Shown here piece by piece: positions 1 to 6,182 of a stretch of 10,535 nucleotides of DNA (its first letter is position 1; each line of letters begins with the position of its first letter). The stretch is from assembly GCA_013316495.1 (NCBI GenBank), contig WSMP01000048.1:1-10535 (forward strand), written 5' to 3'. Below the pieces are notes generated by a model. That model saw nothing but the letters and a program-made list of their open reading frames with translations, was not told the DNA's origin and made no database searches. A program made the translations under genes and the position numbers. This DNA is from Angelakisella sp. GTDB taxonomy: Bacteria; Bacillota; Clostridia; Oscillospirales; Ruminococcaceae.

Positions 1-1127
1 GGGTCCACGGGGGGAACATCGTCTTTTCCGGGCCGCCGGATAGGATTACCGCCTGCAAGGAATCGGTGACGGGGCAGTTTCTCAGCGGGGCCCGGCAGGT
101 GCCGGTGCCGGAGGCCCGCCGGCCGGGAAACGGCCGCTTCCTCCAGGTGCTGGGGGCCACCGAGCACAACCTGAAGGGGATTGATGTCGCCTTCCCTCTG
201 GGCACCTTCATCGCCGTCACCGGGGTCTCCGGCTCCGGCAAAAGCAGCCTGGTGAACGAGATTTTGTATAAGAGCCTTTCCGCCTCCCTAAACCGCAGCC
301 GGGCCCGCTCCGGGGCCCACCGGGAGATACAGGGGGTGGAGCATCTGGACAAGGTCATCAGCATCGACCAGTCCCCCATCGGCCGCACCCCCCGCTCCAA
401 TCCCGCCACCTATACCGGCACCTTTACCGATATCCGGGAGGTGTTCGCTTCCACCAATGACGCAAAAATGCGGGGATACAAGAGCAACCGCTTTTCTTTC
501 AACGTCAAGGGGGGACGGTGCGAGGCCTGCGAGGGGGACGGCATCATCAAGATTGAGATGCACTTTCTGCCCGATGTCTTCGTCCCCTGCGAGGTCTGCA
601 AGGGCCGGCGGTACAACCGGGAGACCCTGGAGGTGCACTATAAGGGGAAGACCATCTACGATGTACTGGAGATGACAGTGGAAGAGGGACTTGCCTTCTT
701 TGAAAATCTCCCCAAAATCAAGCGGAAGCTCCAGACCCTTTACGACGTGGGGCTGGGTTACCTGAAAATCGGCCAGCCCGCCACCACCCTTTCCGGCGGC
801 GAGGCCCAGCGGGTGAAGCTGGCCACCGAGCTTTCTAAGCGCCCCACCGGCAAGACGGTGTACATCCTGGATGAGCCCACCACCGGCCTCCACGCCGCCG
901 ATGTGCAGAAGCTCATCGAGGTGCTGCAAAAATTTGTGGACGCCGGTAATACCGTCATCGTCATTGAGCATAATATGGATGTGATAAAGACCGCCGACCA
1001 TATCATCGACCTGGGGCCAGAGGGCGGGGACAAGGGCGGCACGGTGGTCTGCTGCGGCACACCGGAGGAGGTGGCGGCCTGCAAGGCCTCCTACACCGGC
1101 CAGTATCTGCAGAAATATCTGGGGTAA
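1..1127 (+). CDS. uvrA: UvrA, excinuclease ABC subunit A (C-terminal part, 5' end outside window)
   Basis: DNA-damage-sensing ATPase of nucleotide excision repair; as a dimer it loads UvrB at lesions. The reading frame is open from base 3 to the stop at 1125-1127, giving 374 residues of a protein normally about 940 long. Visible in order, counted from base 3: the TGQYLSG-like segment near residue 22; Walker A GVSGSGKSS (about 74-82); the conserved IDQSPIGRTPRSNP stretch; a zinc module with two CxxC pairs (about C173/C176 and C196/C199); the ABC signature LSGGEAQ (about 263-269); Walker B VYILDEP (about 286-292); and the late IEHNMDVIK switch segment. This is the second ABC half, and every key residue looks intact. 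A start at the GTG at 66 would be wrong, because UvrA-like sequence (VHGGNIVFSG) continues upstream of it. No terminator is visible; the next gene's -35 box begins 8 bases after the stop. Confidence 0.97.
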   Translation, partial: VHGGNIVFSGPPDRITACKESVTGQFLSGARQVPVPEARRPGNGRFLQVLGATEHNLKGIDVAFPLGTFIAVTGVSGSGKSSLVNEILYKSLSASLNRSRARSGAHREIQGVEHLDKVISIDQSPIGRTPRSNPATYTGTFTDIREVFASTNDAKMRGYKSNRFSFNVKGGRCEACEGDGIIKIEMHFLPDVFVPCEVCKGRRYNRETLEVHYKGKTIYDVLEMTVEEGLAFFENLPKIKRKLQTLYDVGLGYLKIGQPATTLSGGEAQRVKLATELSKRPTGKTVYILDEPTTGLHAADVQKLIEVLQKFVDAGNTVIVIEHNMDVIKTADHIIDLGPEGGDKGGTVVCCGTPEEVAACKASYTGQYLQKYLG

Positions 1128-1134
1128 AAAAGGA

Positions 1135-1163
1135 TTGACAAAAATATACCTTGGTGGTATACT
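1135..1163 (+). promoter_or_regulatory. Promoter of the rubredoxin (and probably fprA) gene
   Basis: A perfect -35 box TTGACA (1135-1140), a 17-base spacer and a TATACT -10 box (1158-1163, one mismatch to consensus), plus an extended -10 TGG at 1155-1157. It is the best sigma-A type promoter in the window and should be strong unless repressed. It starts just after the uvrA stop. Confidence 0.88.
1145..1161. promoter_or_regulatory. Perfect inverted repeat over the rubredoxin promoter, probable operator
   Basis: TATACC-TTGGT-GGTATA: two perfect 6-base arms around a 5-base centre. It covers the 3' part of the spacer and the first four bases of the -10 box, so a bound protein would block RNA polymerase. 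The arms do not fit the PerR box that would be the first guess for an oxygen-defence gene. An Rrf2-family redox or iron-sulfur regulator is possible, but this is inference. Part of the symmetry could be chance in an AT-rich promoter, although the match is exact. Confidence 0.5.
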
Positions 1164-1206
1164 TTCTGTGCAGAATGATTCAGTAGGAACGAAAGGAGAA
1201 TAAAAA

Positions 1207-1365
1207 ATGGCAAAGTATGTTTGCACCGTATGTGGGTTTGTTTATGACGAGGCGGAGGGTCATCCCGACAGCGGCGTTGCCCCCGGCACCAAGTGGGAGG
1301 ACGTTCCGGAGGATTTCACCTGCCCCCTTTGCGGCGTAGGGAAGGACATGTTTGAAGCGGAATAA
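1207..1365 (+). CDS. Rubredoxin
   Basis: A 52-residue one-iron electron carrier in the usual rubredoxin size range. The Fe(Cys)4 site is complete: C6-x2-C9-G and C39-P-L-C42-G, with the family's YVCTVCGFVYD opening, the PGTKWEDVP loop and the aromatic core residues (Y4, Y13, W30, F37). The ATG is preceded by AAAGGAG (1192-1198) at 8 bases. It is cytoplasmic and passes single electrons at low potential. The next gene is a flavodiiron protein, its classical acceptor, so it most likely feeds electrons to O2 (or NO) reduction. It is transcribed from a near-consensus promoter that carries a dyad. No reductase for it is seen in the window. Confidence 0.97.
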   Translation: MAKYVCTVCGFVYDEAEGHPDSGVAPGTKWEDVPEDFTCPLCGVGKDMFEAE

Positions 1366-1383
1366 AATCATCAGGAAAAATGA

Positions 1384-1424
1384 AAACGCCGTCCGGGGCT
1401 GGATAAGGCCTTTGGGCGGCGTTT
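1384..1424 (+). terminator. Hairpin between rubredoxin and fprA, possible weak terminator or attenuator
   Basis: Arms AAACGCCGTCC (1384-1394) and GGGCGGCGTTT (1414-1424) pair over 11 positions with one G-T wobble, around a 19-base loop that can form a small inner stem. Only three T follow, so termination on the + strand is probably partial. It may give more rubredoxin than FprA transcript. No separate promoter for fprA is evident between 1425 and 1466. Confidence 0.5.
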
Positions 1425-1466
1425 CCAGAGAATACAGGACCAACGACAGAAAGGGAGTATTTTTTC

Positions 1467-2663
1467 ATGAAGCGGATTAAGGAAGGGATTTACGAGGTAG
1501 GCGCCCTGAACCCCGCCATGCGGGTGTTCGATATTGTAATGACCACCGATTACGGCACCTCCTATAATTCCTATCTGGTTAAAGGGCAGGAGAAAACCGC
1601 CCTTATCGACGTCTGCCACAGGAGCTTTTTTGAGCCATACCTCCAGAACATCCGGGAGGTTTGCGACCCCAAGAGCATCAACTATATTGTCCTGAACCAC
1701 AACGAGCCGGACCACACCGGAGCGCTGGCGGAGCTGCTGGCAGAGCTGGGGGATGTGACCATCTACACCTCCCAGGCGGGCTCCATCTATATTAAGAACA
1801 TCACCAACCGCCAGGACCTTTCCATCCATGTGGTGAAGGACGGGGAGACCCTGGACCTTGGGGGAAAAACGCTGAAGTTTATTTCCGCCCCCTTCCTTCA
1901 CTGGCCGGATTCCATCTTCACCTACCTGCCGGAGGACAAGGTGGTCTTCACCTGCGATTTCCTGGGGGCCCATTATGCCGAGCCCTACACCTTCGATTAC
2001 AACATGGCCTATCCGGAAAAGTACGAAAAGGCCCTTCATAACTACTACGACGCCATCTTCGGACCCTTCCAGAAGTACGTTCAGGCGGGGCTCCAGAAGC
2101 TGGACGCCCTGGACTTCGATATGGTGCTGCCCAGCCACGGCCCGGTGCTTACCACCGATACCATGCTGGAAACGGCCATCGCCCGGTACCGCGGCTGGAG
2201 CGCCCCGGTCCAGCGGGAGGAGAAGCTGGCGGTGGTCTTCTATACCAGCGCCTACGGCAACACCAAGAGGCTGGCGGTGGAGGTGATGCACGGCATCCGT
2301 GAAAGCGGCAAGAAGGTGGAGGTCCGCTTCTGCGATATTATTGAACACCCCATGGAGGAGATGCGCCAGCTCCTCAACGAGTGCGACGCCTTTGCCATCG
2401 GTACCCCCACCATCAACCGGGACGCGGTGCCCCCGGTGTGGGAGCTGCTGGCGGGGATGGACGCCGTCAACAGCCCGAAGCGCCCCTGCGCCGTCTTTGG
2501 CTCCTTTGGCTGGAGCGGGGAGGGGTGCCCCAATGTGGCAGCCCGCCTCCAATCCCTCAAATGCGCCCTGGTGGAGGAGCCGCTGCGGGCCACCTTTGTC
2601 CCCACCCAGGAGGATTTGGAGAAGGCGAAGGCCCTGGGCGCGGCCCTGGGCGCGGCGCTCTAA
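1467..2663 (+). CDS. fprA: Flavodiiron protein (A-type flavoprotein, FprA-like O2/NO reductase)
   Basis: Cytoplasmic enzyme that reduces O2 to water (or NO to N2O) with electrons usually delivered by rubredoxin. It is 398 residues, the normal size of the two-domain class. The metallo-beta-lactamase-like domain (about 1-250) carries the full diiron ligand set: H78-x-E80-x-D82-H83, H145, D164 and H224. The flavodoxin domain (about 253-395) has the FMN phosphate loop TSAYGNT (260-266) and the further FMN loops near GTPTINRD (312-319) and GSFGWSGEG (345-353). There is no C-terminal rubredoxin or reductase extension, so it depends on a separate donor, which fits the rubredoxin gene 101 bases upstream. 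The start is ATG with AAGGGAG (1451-1457) 9 bases before it. The last base of the stop codon is also the first base of a palindromic element. Sequence alone does not decide between O2 and NO as the preferred substrate. Confidence 0.95.
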   Translation: MKRIKEGIYEVGALNPAMRVFDIVMTTDYGTSYNSYLVKGQEKTALIDVCHRSFFEPYLQNIREVCDPKSINYIVLNHNEPDHTGALAELLAELGDVTIYTSQAGSIYIKNITNRQDLSIHVVKDGETLDLGGKTLKFISAPFLHWPDSIFTYLPEDKVVFTCDFLGAHYAEPYTFDYNMAYPEKYEKALHNYYDAIFGPFQKYVQAGLQKLDALDFDMVLPSHGPVLTTDTMLETAIARYRGWSAPVQREEKLAVVFYTSAYGNTKRLAVEVMHGIRESGKKVEVRFCDIIEHPMEEMRQLLNECDAFAIGTPTINRDAVPPVWELLAGMDAVNSPKRPCAVFGSFGWSGEGCPNVAARLQSLKCALVEEPLRATFVPTQEDLEKAKALGAALGAAL

Positions 2664-2825
2664 GAGCCTATTCAAGATCACCTGGCGCACCGTCTAAACG
2701 GGCCTTTTTCCGCCCAAGCTGCGTCAAAAATGCTCGAAATACACCAAGTATTTCTCCGCTTTTTTCCTTGTTGGACGAAAAAATTCCCGTCCATCCGGCA
2801 CATCCGGAGATTCTGAATAGGCTCT
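2663..2825. mobile_element. MITE-like palindromic element with terminal inverted repeats
   Basis: 163 bp with matching ends: AGAGCCTATTCA at 2663-2674 is exactly inverted at 2814-2825. The symmetry continues inward with mismatches and wobbles, ending in a perfect 7-bp stem GAAATAC/GTATTTC (2736-2742 and 2748-2754) around ACCAA. The midpoints of the outer and inner arms coincide at about 2744-2745, so the whole element is one imperfect hairpin, with an A-rich run (2726-2730) facing a T run. It holds no coding sequence. A small non-autonomous transposon-derived repeat (MITE) or a REP/BIME-like element is the likeliest reading; copy number cannot be judged here. No clear target-site duplication is seen. 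Its RNA could protect the 3' end of the fprA transcript. Confidence 0.65.
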
Positions 2826-2826
2826 A

Positions 2827-2844
2827 AAAGCCTGTTCAAAATCT
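2827..2844 (+). repeat. Solo copy of the element's terminal repeat
   Basis: AAAGCCTGTTCAAAATCT starts one base after the palindromic element and matches its left terminus (AGAGCCTATTCA) at 10 of 12 positions, in the same orientation as the left end. No matching right end was found downstream. It looks like the remnant of a second, deleted or nested copy. Confidence 0.5.
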
Positions 2845-2862
2845 TCCATAAATCAAAGAATT

Positions 2863-2905
2863 ACCCCTGCCCTGCCGGAGCCTCCGGTGGACGGGGGTCC
2901 TTTTT
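2863..2905 (+). terminator. Rho-independent terminator of the rubredoxin-fprA unit
   Basis: Inner stem CCGGA/TCCGG (2875-2879 and 2883-2887) with loop GCC, and outer stem ACCCC/GGGGT (2863-2867 and 2894-2898) with an imperfect middle, then CC and five T (2901-2905). It lies after the palindromic element and before the efp promoter, so it should end transcripts coming from fprA. Confidence 0.75.
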
Positions 2906-3048
2906 GTGCGGCATCCCTCCCTTGGGGCAGGGGAGCAGCCAGCAAAGGAAAAGAAAGGAAAAATCAGTGTTTTTGCCCTACAGGGGAAAAATCCCGCCCC
3001 CGGAACGCACATTTTTGTAAAAAAGACGGGGAAAGATGAGTTTACACC

Positions 3049-3078
3049 TTGCATCCCCATGGACACATATGGTAGAAT
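3049..3078 (+). promoter_or_regulatory. Probable promoter of efp
   Basis: The -10 box is TAGAAT (3073-3078) with an extended TGG at 3070-3072. The -35 is weak, TTGCAT (3049-3054), at an 18-base spacing. It lies 43 bases upstream of the efp start. The stretch 2906-3048 before it contains no gene; it holds a purine-rich run and a small hairpin (2970-2991). Confidence 0.5.
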
Positions 3079-3121
3079 AGCCTGGATAGAGTTACATCAT
3101 TTAGTAGGAGGTAACATTTTT

Positions 3122-3679
3122 ATGATTTCTGCTGGCGAATTTAGAAACGGCGCCACCTTTGATATGGATGGCAACGTATATTCCATCATCGAGTTTCAGC
3201 ACGTCAAGCCCGGCAAGGGTGCGGCCTTTGTCCGCACCAAGATCCGCAACGTGATCACCGGCGCCGTGACCGAGCGGACCTTCAGCCCCACCGAGAAATA
3301 CCCGGTGGCGATGATTGAGCGCAAGGATATGGAATACCTGTACAACGACGGGGATCTCTACTACTTCATGGACAGCGAGACCTATGAGAACCTGCCCATC
3401 AACGCCTCGGTGCTGGGGGATAACTTCAAGTTTGTAAAGGAAAACACCGTGGTGAAGGTCCTCTCCTACAAGGGCTCTGTCTTTGGGGTGGAGCCTCCCA
3501 ACTTCATGGAGCTTACCGTGACCAAAACCGACCCTGGCTTTGCCGGCAACACTGCCACCAACGCCACCAAGCCCGCCACCCTGGAGACCGGGGCGGAGAT
3601 CAAGGTGCCTCTCTTCGTCAACGAGGGGGACCGCATCCGGGTGGACACCCGCACCGGCGAGTATATGGAGCGGGCGTAA
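3122..3679 (+). CDS. efp: Translation elongation factor P
   Basis: Binds stalled ribosomes between the P and E sites and promotes peptide bonds at polyproline stretches. It is 185 residues, the standard EF-P length, with three beta-barrel domains: KOW-like about 1-64, OB about 65-127, and the C-terminal OB from about 128. The modification loop reads VKPGKGAAF with lysine at position 32, as in Bacillus-type EF-P and unlike the arginine-32 class. The C-terminal signature GDRIRVDTRTGEYMER is present. The frame is open for 72 codons upstream, but the ATG at 3122 is correct: it has AGGAGG (3106-3111) 10 bases before it and the MISAGEFRNG beginning is typical. No EF-P modification enzyme is encoded nearby. 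The usual partner genes aroQ and pepP are not next to it here; the downstream neighbour is a zinc-ribbon protein. Confidence 0.97.
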   Translation: MISAGEFRNGATFDMDGNVYSIIEFQHVKPGKGAAFVRTKIRNVITGAVTERTFSPTEKYPVAMIERKDMEYLYNDGDLYYFMDSETYENLPINASVLGDNFKFVKENTVVKVLSYKGSVFGVEPPNFMELTVTKTDPGFAGNTATNATKPATLETGAEIKVPLFVNEGDRIRVDTRTGEYMERA

Positions 3680-3725
3680 GGAAAAGAAAAAGAGAGAAGA
3701 AAGCAAAAGGAGGATGCCAAACGTG

Positions 3726-4139
3726 ATGACCATTACCGAAAAAGTGGCCTACCTTCGGGGACTGGCCGAAGGGATGAAGCTGGACAGCTCCACTAACGAG
3801 GGGAAGCTGACCCTGGCGATTATTGATACACTGGACGATATCGCCCTTACCGTTTCCGACCTGGAGGACACAGTGGCGGAGCTTTCCGCCCAGGTGGACG
3901 AGATTGACGACGACCTGGGGGAGCTGGAGGACGAGGTCTACAGCGATGGCTGCGACGATGAGGACGAGGACTTTGACGACACCCTCTACGAAGTGGAGTG
4001 CCCCAGCTGCGGGGACATCATCTGCCTGGACGAGGAGATGCTGGACGAGGGGGAGATTGACTGCCCCAACTGCGGCGAAAAGCTGGAGTTCGACTTTGAG
4101 GATGGGGACTGCGACTGCGGCCATCATCACGAGGACTAA
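3726..4139 (+). CDS. Small acidic zinc-ribbon protein, CD1247 N-terminal-domain type
   Basis: 137 residues, function unknown. It has three parts. A predicted helical N-terminus (about 1-35, TITEKVAYLRGLAEGM) resembles the Clostridial CD1247 N-terminal family. A very acidic segment with coiled-coil character follows (about 36-88, rich in D and E). The C-terminal zinc ribbon has CPSCG (C92, C95) and CPNCG (C113, C116), and the tail CDCGHHHED could bind metal as well. It lies 46 bases after efp with a nearly pure purine leader between them and no promoter, so it is probably co-transcribed with efp. Start choice: AGGAGG at 3708-3713 touches an ATG at 3714, which is too close; GTG 3723 (9 bases) and ATG 3726 (12 bases) both work. 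I chose 3726 because family members begin MTI-TEKVAYL in my recollection. No catalytic motif is visible. Confidence 0.8.
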   Translation: MTITEKVAYLRGLAEGMKLDSSTNEGKLTLAIIDTLDDIALTVSDLEDTVAELSAQVDEIDDDLGELEDEVYSDGCDDEDEDFDDTLYEVECPSCGDIICLDEEMLDEGEIDCPNCGEKLEFDFEDGDCDCGHHHED

Positions 4140-4187
4140 TCTGGGCGGCACAGGCTTCTGAACCGCTAAAAAGTACAGCCAACAAGA

Positions 4188-4217
4188 GGGCGGCCGCATA
4201 GCGATATACGGCCGCCC
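4188..4217 (+). other. GC-rich perfect hairpin upstream of the Gx-rnf operon
   Basis: GGGCGGCCG (4188-4196) and CGGCCGCCC (4209-4217) form a perfect 9-bp stem with a 12-base loop. Four T lie about 10 bases downstream (4228-4231), too far for a standard terminator. It may be a weak terminator for the efp unit or a leader element for the rnf operon. The rest of 4140-4296 shows a small GCCC/GGGC stem and no convincing promoter. Confidence 0.5.
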
Positions 4218-4296
4218 GGCGACTGTCTTTTCCAGAGAGTGCAGCGAAATGACATGAGACAAGCCCGATGGGGCATTTAATTGGGAGTGTGAGGCA

Positions 4297-4815
4297 GTGA
4301 CCGGAAAAAAGACCGGCCCGGCGTGGGAAGCAGCCCTGATGGGGATGCTCTTTGCCATGGCAATGGCTCTCAGCTTTGCGGAATCCATGCTGCCGGTGCT
4401 GCCAATGCTGCCGCCGGGCTTTAAGCTGGGGCTTTCCAATATCATCACCATGTACGCCCTGTTTATGCTGGGGACCAGAAAGGGCTTTACCATCGCGGTG
4501 ATGAAGTCCTTCTTTGTCCTGCTTACAAGGGCCCCTATGGCGGCCTTTATGAGCCTTTGCGGCGGGCTGCTCTCGGTGGCCTGTATGGCCCTTTGCGCCA
4601 GGATAAAGCCTATCCAGAGGGACTACCTGCTCCTTAGCGTCATCGGGGCGCTGGCCCATAACTTTGGGCAGCTGCTGGCCTCGGTGGCCTACACCAGCAC
4701 CGTTATGTTCTACTATTTGCCGGTCCTTGTTGTTTCCGGGGTAATCATGGGGGTCATCACCGGGGTGGTTCTCCGGGTGGTGGTGCCCCATATCAATAAA
4801 TTGCGGCTGCCCTGA
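4297..4815 (+). CDS. Gx-type integral membrane protein (heptaprenyl diphosphate synthase component I-like family)
   Basis: 172 residues, mostly hydrophobic, with about five to six predicted membrane segments and a short cytoplasmic beginning. The stretch PPGFKLGLSNIITMYAL (about 39-55) matches the conserved P-G-x-K-L-G-L-x-N signature of the Gx family, which resembles substrate-binding (S) subunits of ECF vitamin transporters. The old label 'heptaprenyl diphosphate synthase component I' is a family name rather than a demonstrated activity here. Such genes often sit with rnf and flavin-transfer (ApbE) genes in Clostridia, which suggests a role in supplying a flavin precursor or another cofactor; that is inference. 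The start is GTG with GGGAG (4283-4287) 9 bases upstream. It precedes rnfC by 46 bases and is probably in the same operon. No ApbE or NusG-II gene is present between them. Confidence 0.82.
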   Translation: MTGKKTGPAWEAALMGMLFAMAMALSFAESMLPVLPMLPPGFKLGLSNIITMYALFMLGTRKGFTIAVMKSFFVLLTRAPMAAFMSLCGGLLSVACMALCARIKPIQRDYLLLSVIGALAHNFGQLLASVAYTSTVMFYYLPVLVVSGVIMGVITGVVLRVVVPHINKLRLP

Positions 4816-4847
4816 TTATTCGGGCCGCCGCCAGCGACTAGAGATTT

Positions 4848-4853
4848 GGAGGG
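4848..4853 (+). promoter_or_regulatory. Ribosome binding site that decides the rnfC start
   Basis: GGAGGG lies only 2 bases before the GTG at 4856 but 8 bases before the in-frame GTG at 4862, so 4862 is preferred. An ATG at 4854 is in another frame. Confidence 0.75.
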
Positions 4854-4861
4854 ATGTGCAA

Positions 4862-6169
4862 GTGCCATCATTATTCAGCAAAGCGTTAAATGGTGTCAGT
4901 GTTAAGCACTGCAAGAACACCGCCAACAGCGCCGCTGTCAGGATGCCTGTGCCGGACAAAGTTGTGATCCCCATGATCCAGCACATGGGCGCCCCCTGTG
5001 AGCCCCTGGTGAAGGTAAAGGATACCGTGACCGTGGGGCAGCTGCTGGGGGACACCGACGCGTTCCTGTCCGCACCGATCCATTCCAGCGTTTCCGGCAC
5101 CGTCACCGCCATCGAGGAGTTTATCACCCCCGGCGGCGACAAGTGCAAAAGCGTCGTCATTACCACCGATAAGCTCCAGACCCCCTGCCCCGACCTGGCC
5201 CCGCCGGTTGTAAACAGCCGGGAGGACCTTATCAAGGCGGTCCGGGCCTGCGGCCTGGTGGGTCTTGGCGGCGCAGGGTTCCCCACCCACATCAAGCTGA
5301 ACCCCAAGAACCTGGCGGATGTGGATACCCTAGTAATCAACGGGGCGGAGTGTGAGCCCTTCATCACCTGCGATATGCGCCTGATGCTGGAAAGAACCGC
5401 CAGCATTGTGGACGGCATCAAGGTTGTGATGAAGTATTTGGAGCTTACCTCCTGTGTCATCGGCATTGAAAGCAACAAGCCGGAGGCCATTGCCGCCATG
5501 ACGGAGGCAGTCTCCGGTATGGAGAATGTCCGCGTCCTCACCATGAAGGCCCTCTACCCCAGAGGGGCGGAAAAGGTCATCATCTACGAGGCCACCGGCC
5601 GGGTGGTGGAGGAAGGGAAGCTCCCTGCCGACGCCGGGGTTATTGCCATGAATGTGGCCACCATCAGTAAGCTGGCGGATTATCTGAAGACCGGTATGCC
5701 TTTGGTGGAAAAGATGCTCACGGTGGATGGCGGCGCTGTGGCCGAGCCCAAGAACATCATCGCCCCCATCGGCACCGCCATCAAGGATATGATTGCCTTC
5801 TGCGGCGGCTACAAGTCGGAGCCCAAAAAGCTCCTCATGGGCGGTCCCATGATGGGCATCAGTGTCTACAGCGACGACTTCCCTCTGCTGAAGAACAACA
5901 ACGCCATTCTGGCCTTCGACGAGGCGCAGTGCCGCCCGGTGAAGGAATCCGCCTGCATCCGCTGCGGCCGGTGCCTGCGGGCCTGCCCCTTCGACCTGGC
6001 CCCTGCCGCCATGGATAAGGCCTACCATATGGGGAACGTGGATAAGCTCCGGGAGCTGAAGGTAAATCTCTGTATGGAGTGCGGCTGCTGCTCCTATGTC
6101 TGTCCCGCGCACCGGGAGCTGGCCATGTACAACAAGCTGGGCAAGCGTCTGCTCAGAGAAGCGAAGTAG
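4862..6169 (+). CDS. rnfC: Rnf complex subunit C, NADH/FMN-binding iron-sulfur subunit
   Basis: Peripheral cytoplasmic subunit that exchanges electrons with NAD+/NADH and passes them via FMN and two [4Fe-4S] clusters. It is 435 residues, the compact size seen in clostridial RnfC, without the long proteobacterial C-terminal repeat. In order: the N-terminal domain with IPMIQHMGAP and a lipoyl-like DAFLSAPIHSSVSG segment; the Rossmann-like NADH/FMN domain with GLGGAGFP (134-141) and NGAECEP (160-166); an SLBB-like segment; then two clusters, C365-x2-C368-x2-C371-x3-C375-P and C404-x2-C407-x2-C410-x3-C414-P. All ligands are present. It starts with GTG at 4862, chosen from the ribosome binding site. 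It is the first rnf gene, followed by rnfD after 13 bases. Confidence 0.96.
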   Translation: MPSLFSKALNGVSVKHCKNTANSAAVRMPVPDKVVIPMIQHMGAPCEPLVKVKDTVTVGQLLGDTDAFLSAPIHSSVSGTVTAIEEFITPGGDKCKSVVITTDKLQTPCPDLAPPVVNSREDLIKAVRACGLVGLGGAGFPTHIKLNPKNLADVDTLVINGAECEPFITCDMRLMLERTASIVDGIKVVMKYLELTSCVIGIESNKPEAIAAMTEAVSGMENVRVLTMKALYPRGAEKVIIYEATGRVVEEGKLPADAGVIAMNVATISKLADYLKTGMPLVEKMLTVDGGAVAEPKNIIAPIGTAIKDMIAFCGGYKSEPKKLLMGGPMMGISVYSDDFPLLKNNNAILAFDEAQCRPVKESACIRCGRCLRACPFDLAPAAMDKAYHMGNVDKLRELKVNLCMECGCCSYVCPAHRELAMYNKLGKRLLREAK

Positions 6170-6173
6170 GGGG
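6168..6173 (+). promoter_or_regulatory. Ribosome binding site that decides a TTG start for rnfD
   Basis: AGGGGG overlaps the rnfC stop codon and lies 9 bases before TTG 6183. The nearby GTG triplets (6173, 6175) are out of frame, and the first in-frame ATG would remove the conserved N-terminus of RnfD. Confidence 0.7.
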
Positions 6174-6182
6174 TGTGAAGAA

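Noticed and set aside
1145..1161. Reading the rubredoxin-promoter dyad as a PerR or Fur box
   Set aside because: The CC/GG-containing arms with a 5-base centre do not match the AT-rich 7-1-7 PerR/Fur pattern.
1371..2690. Minus-strand open reading frame of 439 codons opposite fprA
   Set aside because: The + strand carries a flavodiiron protein with every ligand intact; the antisense translation has no recognisable motif.
2970..2991. Hairpin TTTTTGCCC-TACA-GGGGAAAAA between fprA and efp as a terminator
   Set aside because: On the + strand it is followed by A, not T, and there is no minus-strand gene for it to serve; left as an unassigned small stem.
2906..3121. 72-codon upstream extension of efp in the same frame
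   Set aside because: EF-P has its normal length and beginning from 3122 with an ideal ribosome binding site, and the probable promoter lies inside the extension.
3540..3725. Upstream extension of the zinc-ribbon gene into efp
   Set aside because: The sequence is a frame-shifted shadow of efp; family similarity begins at MTITEKV and a ribosome binding site sits at 3708-3713.
6096..6182. Upstream extension of rnfD to an ATG inside rnfC
   Set aside because: It overlaps the RnfC C-terminus in another frame and is not RnfD-like; TTG 6183 has a well-placed ribosome binding site.
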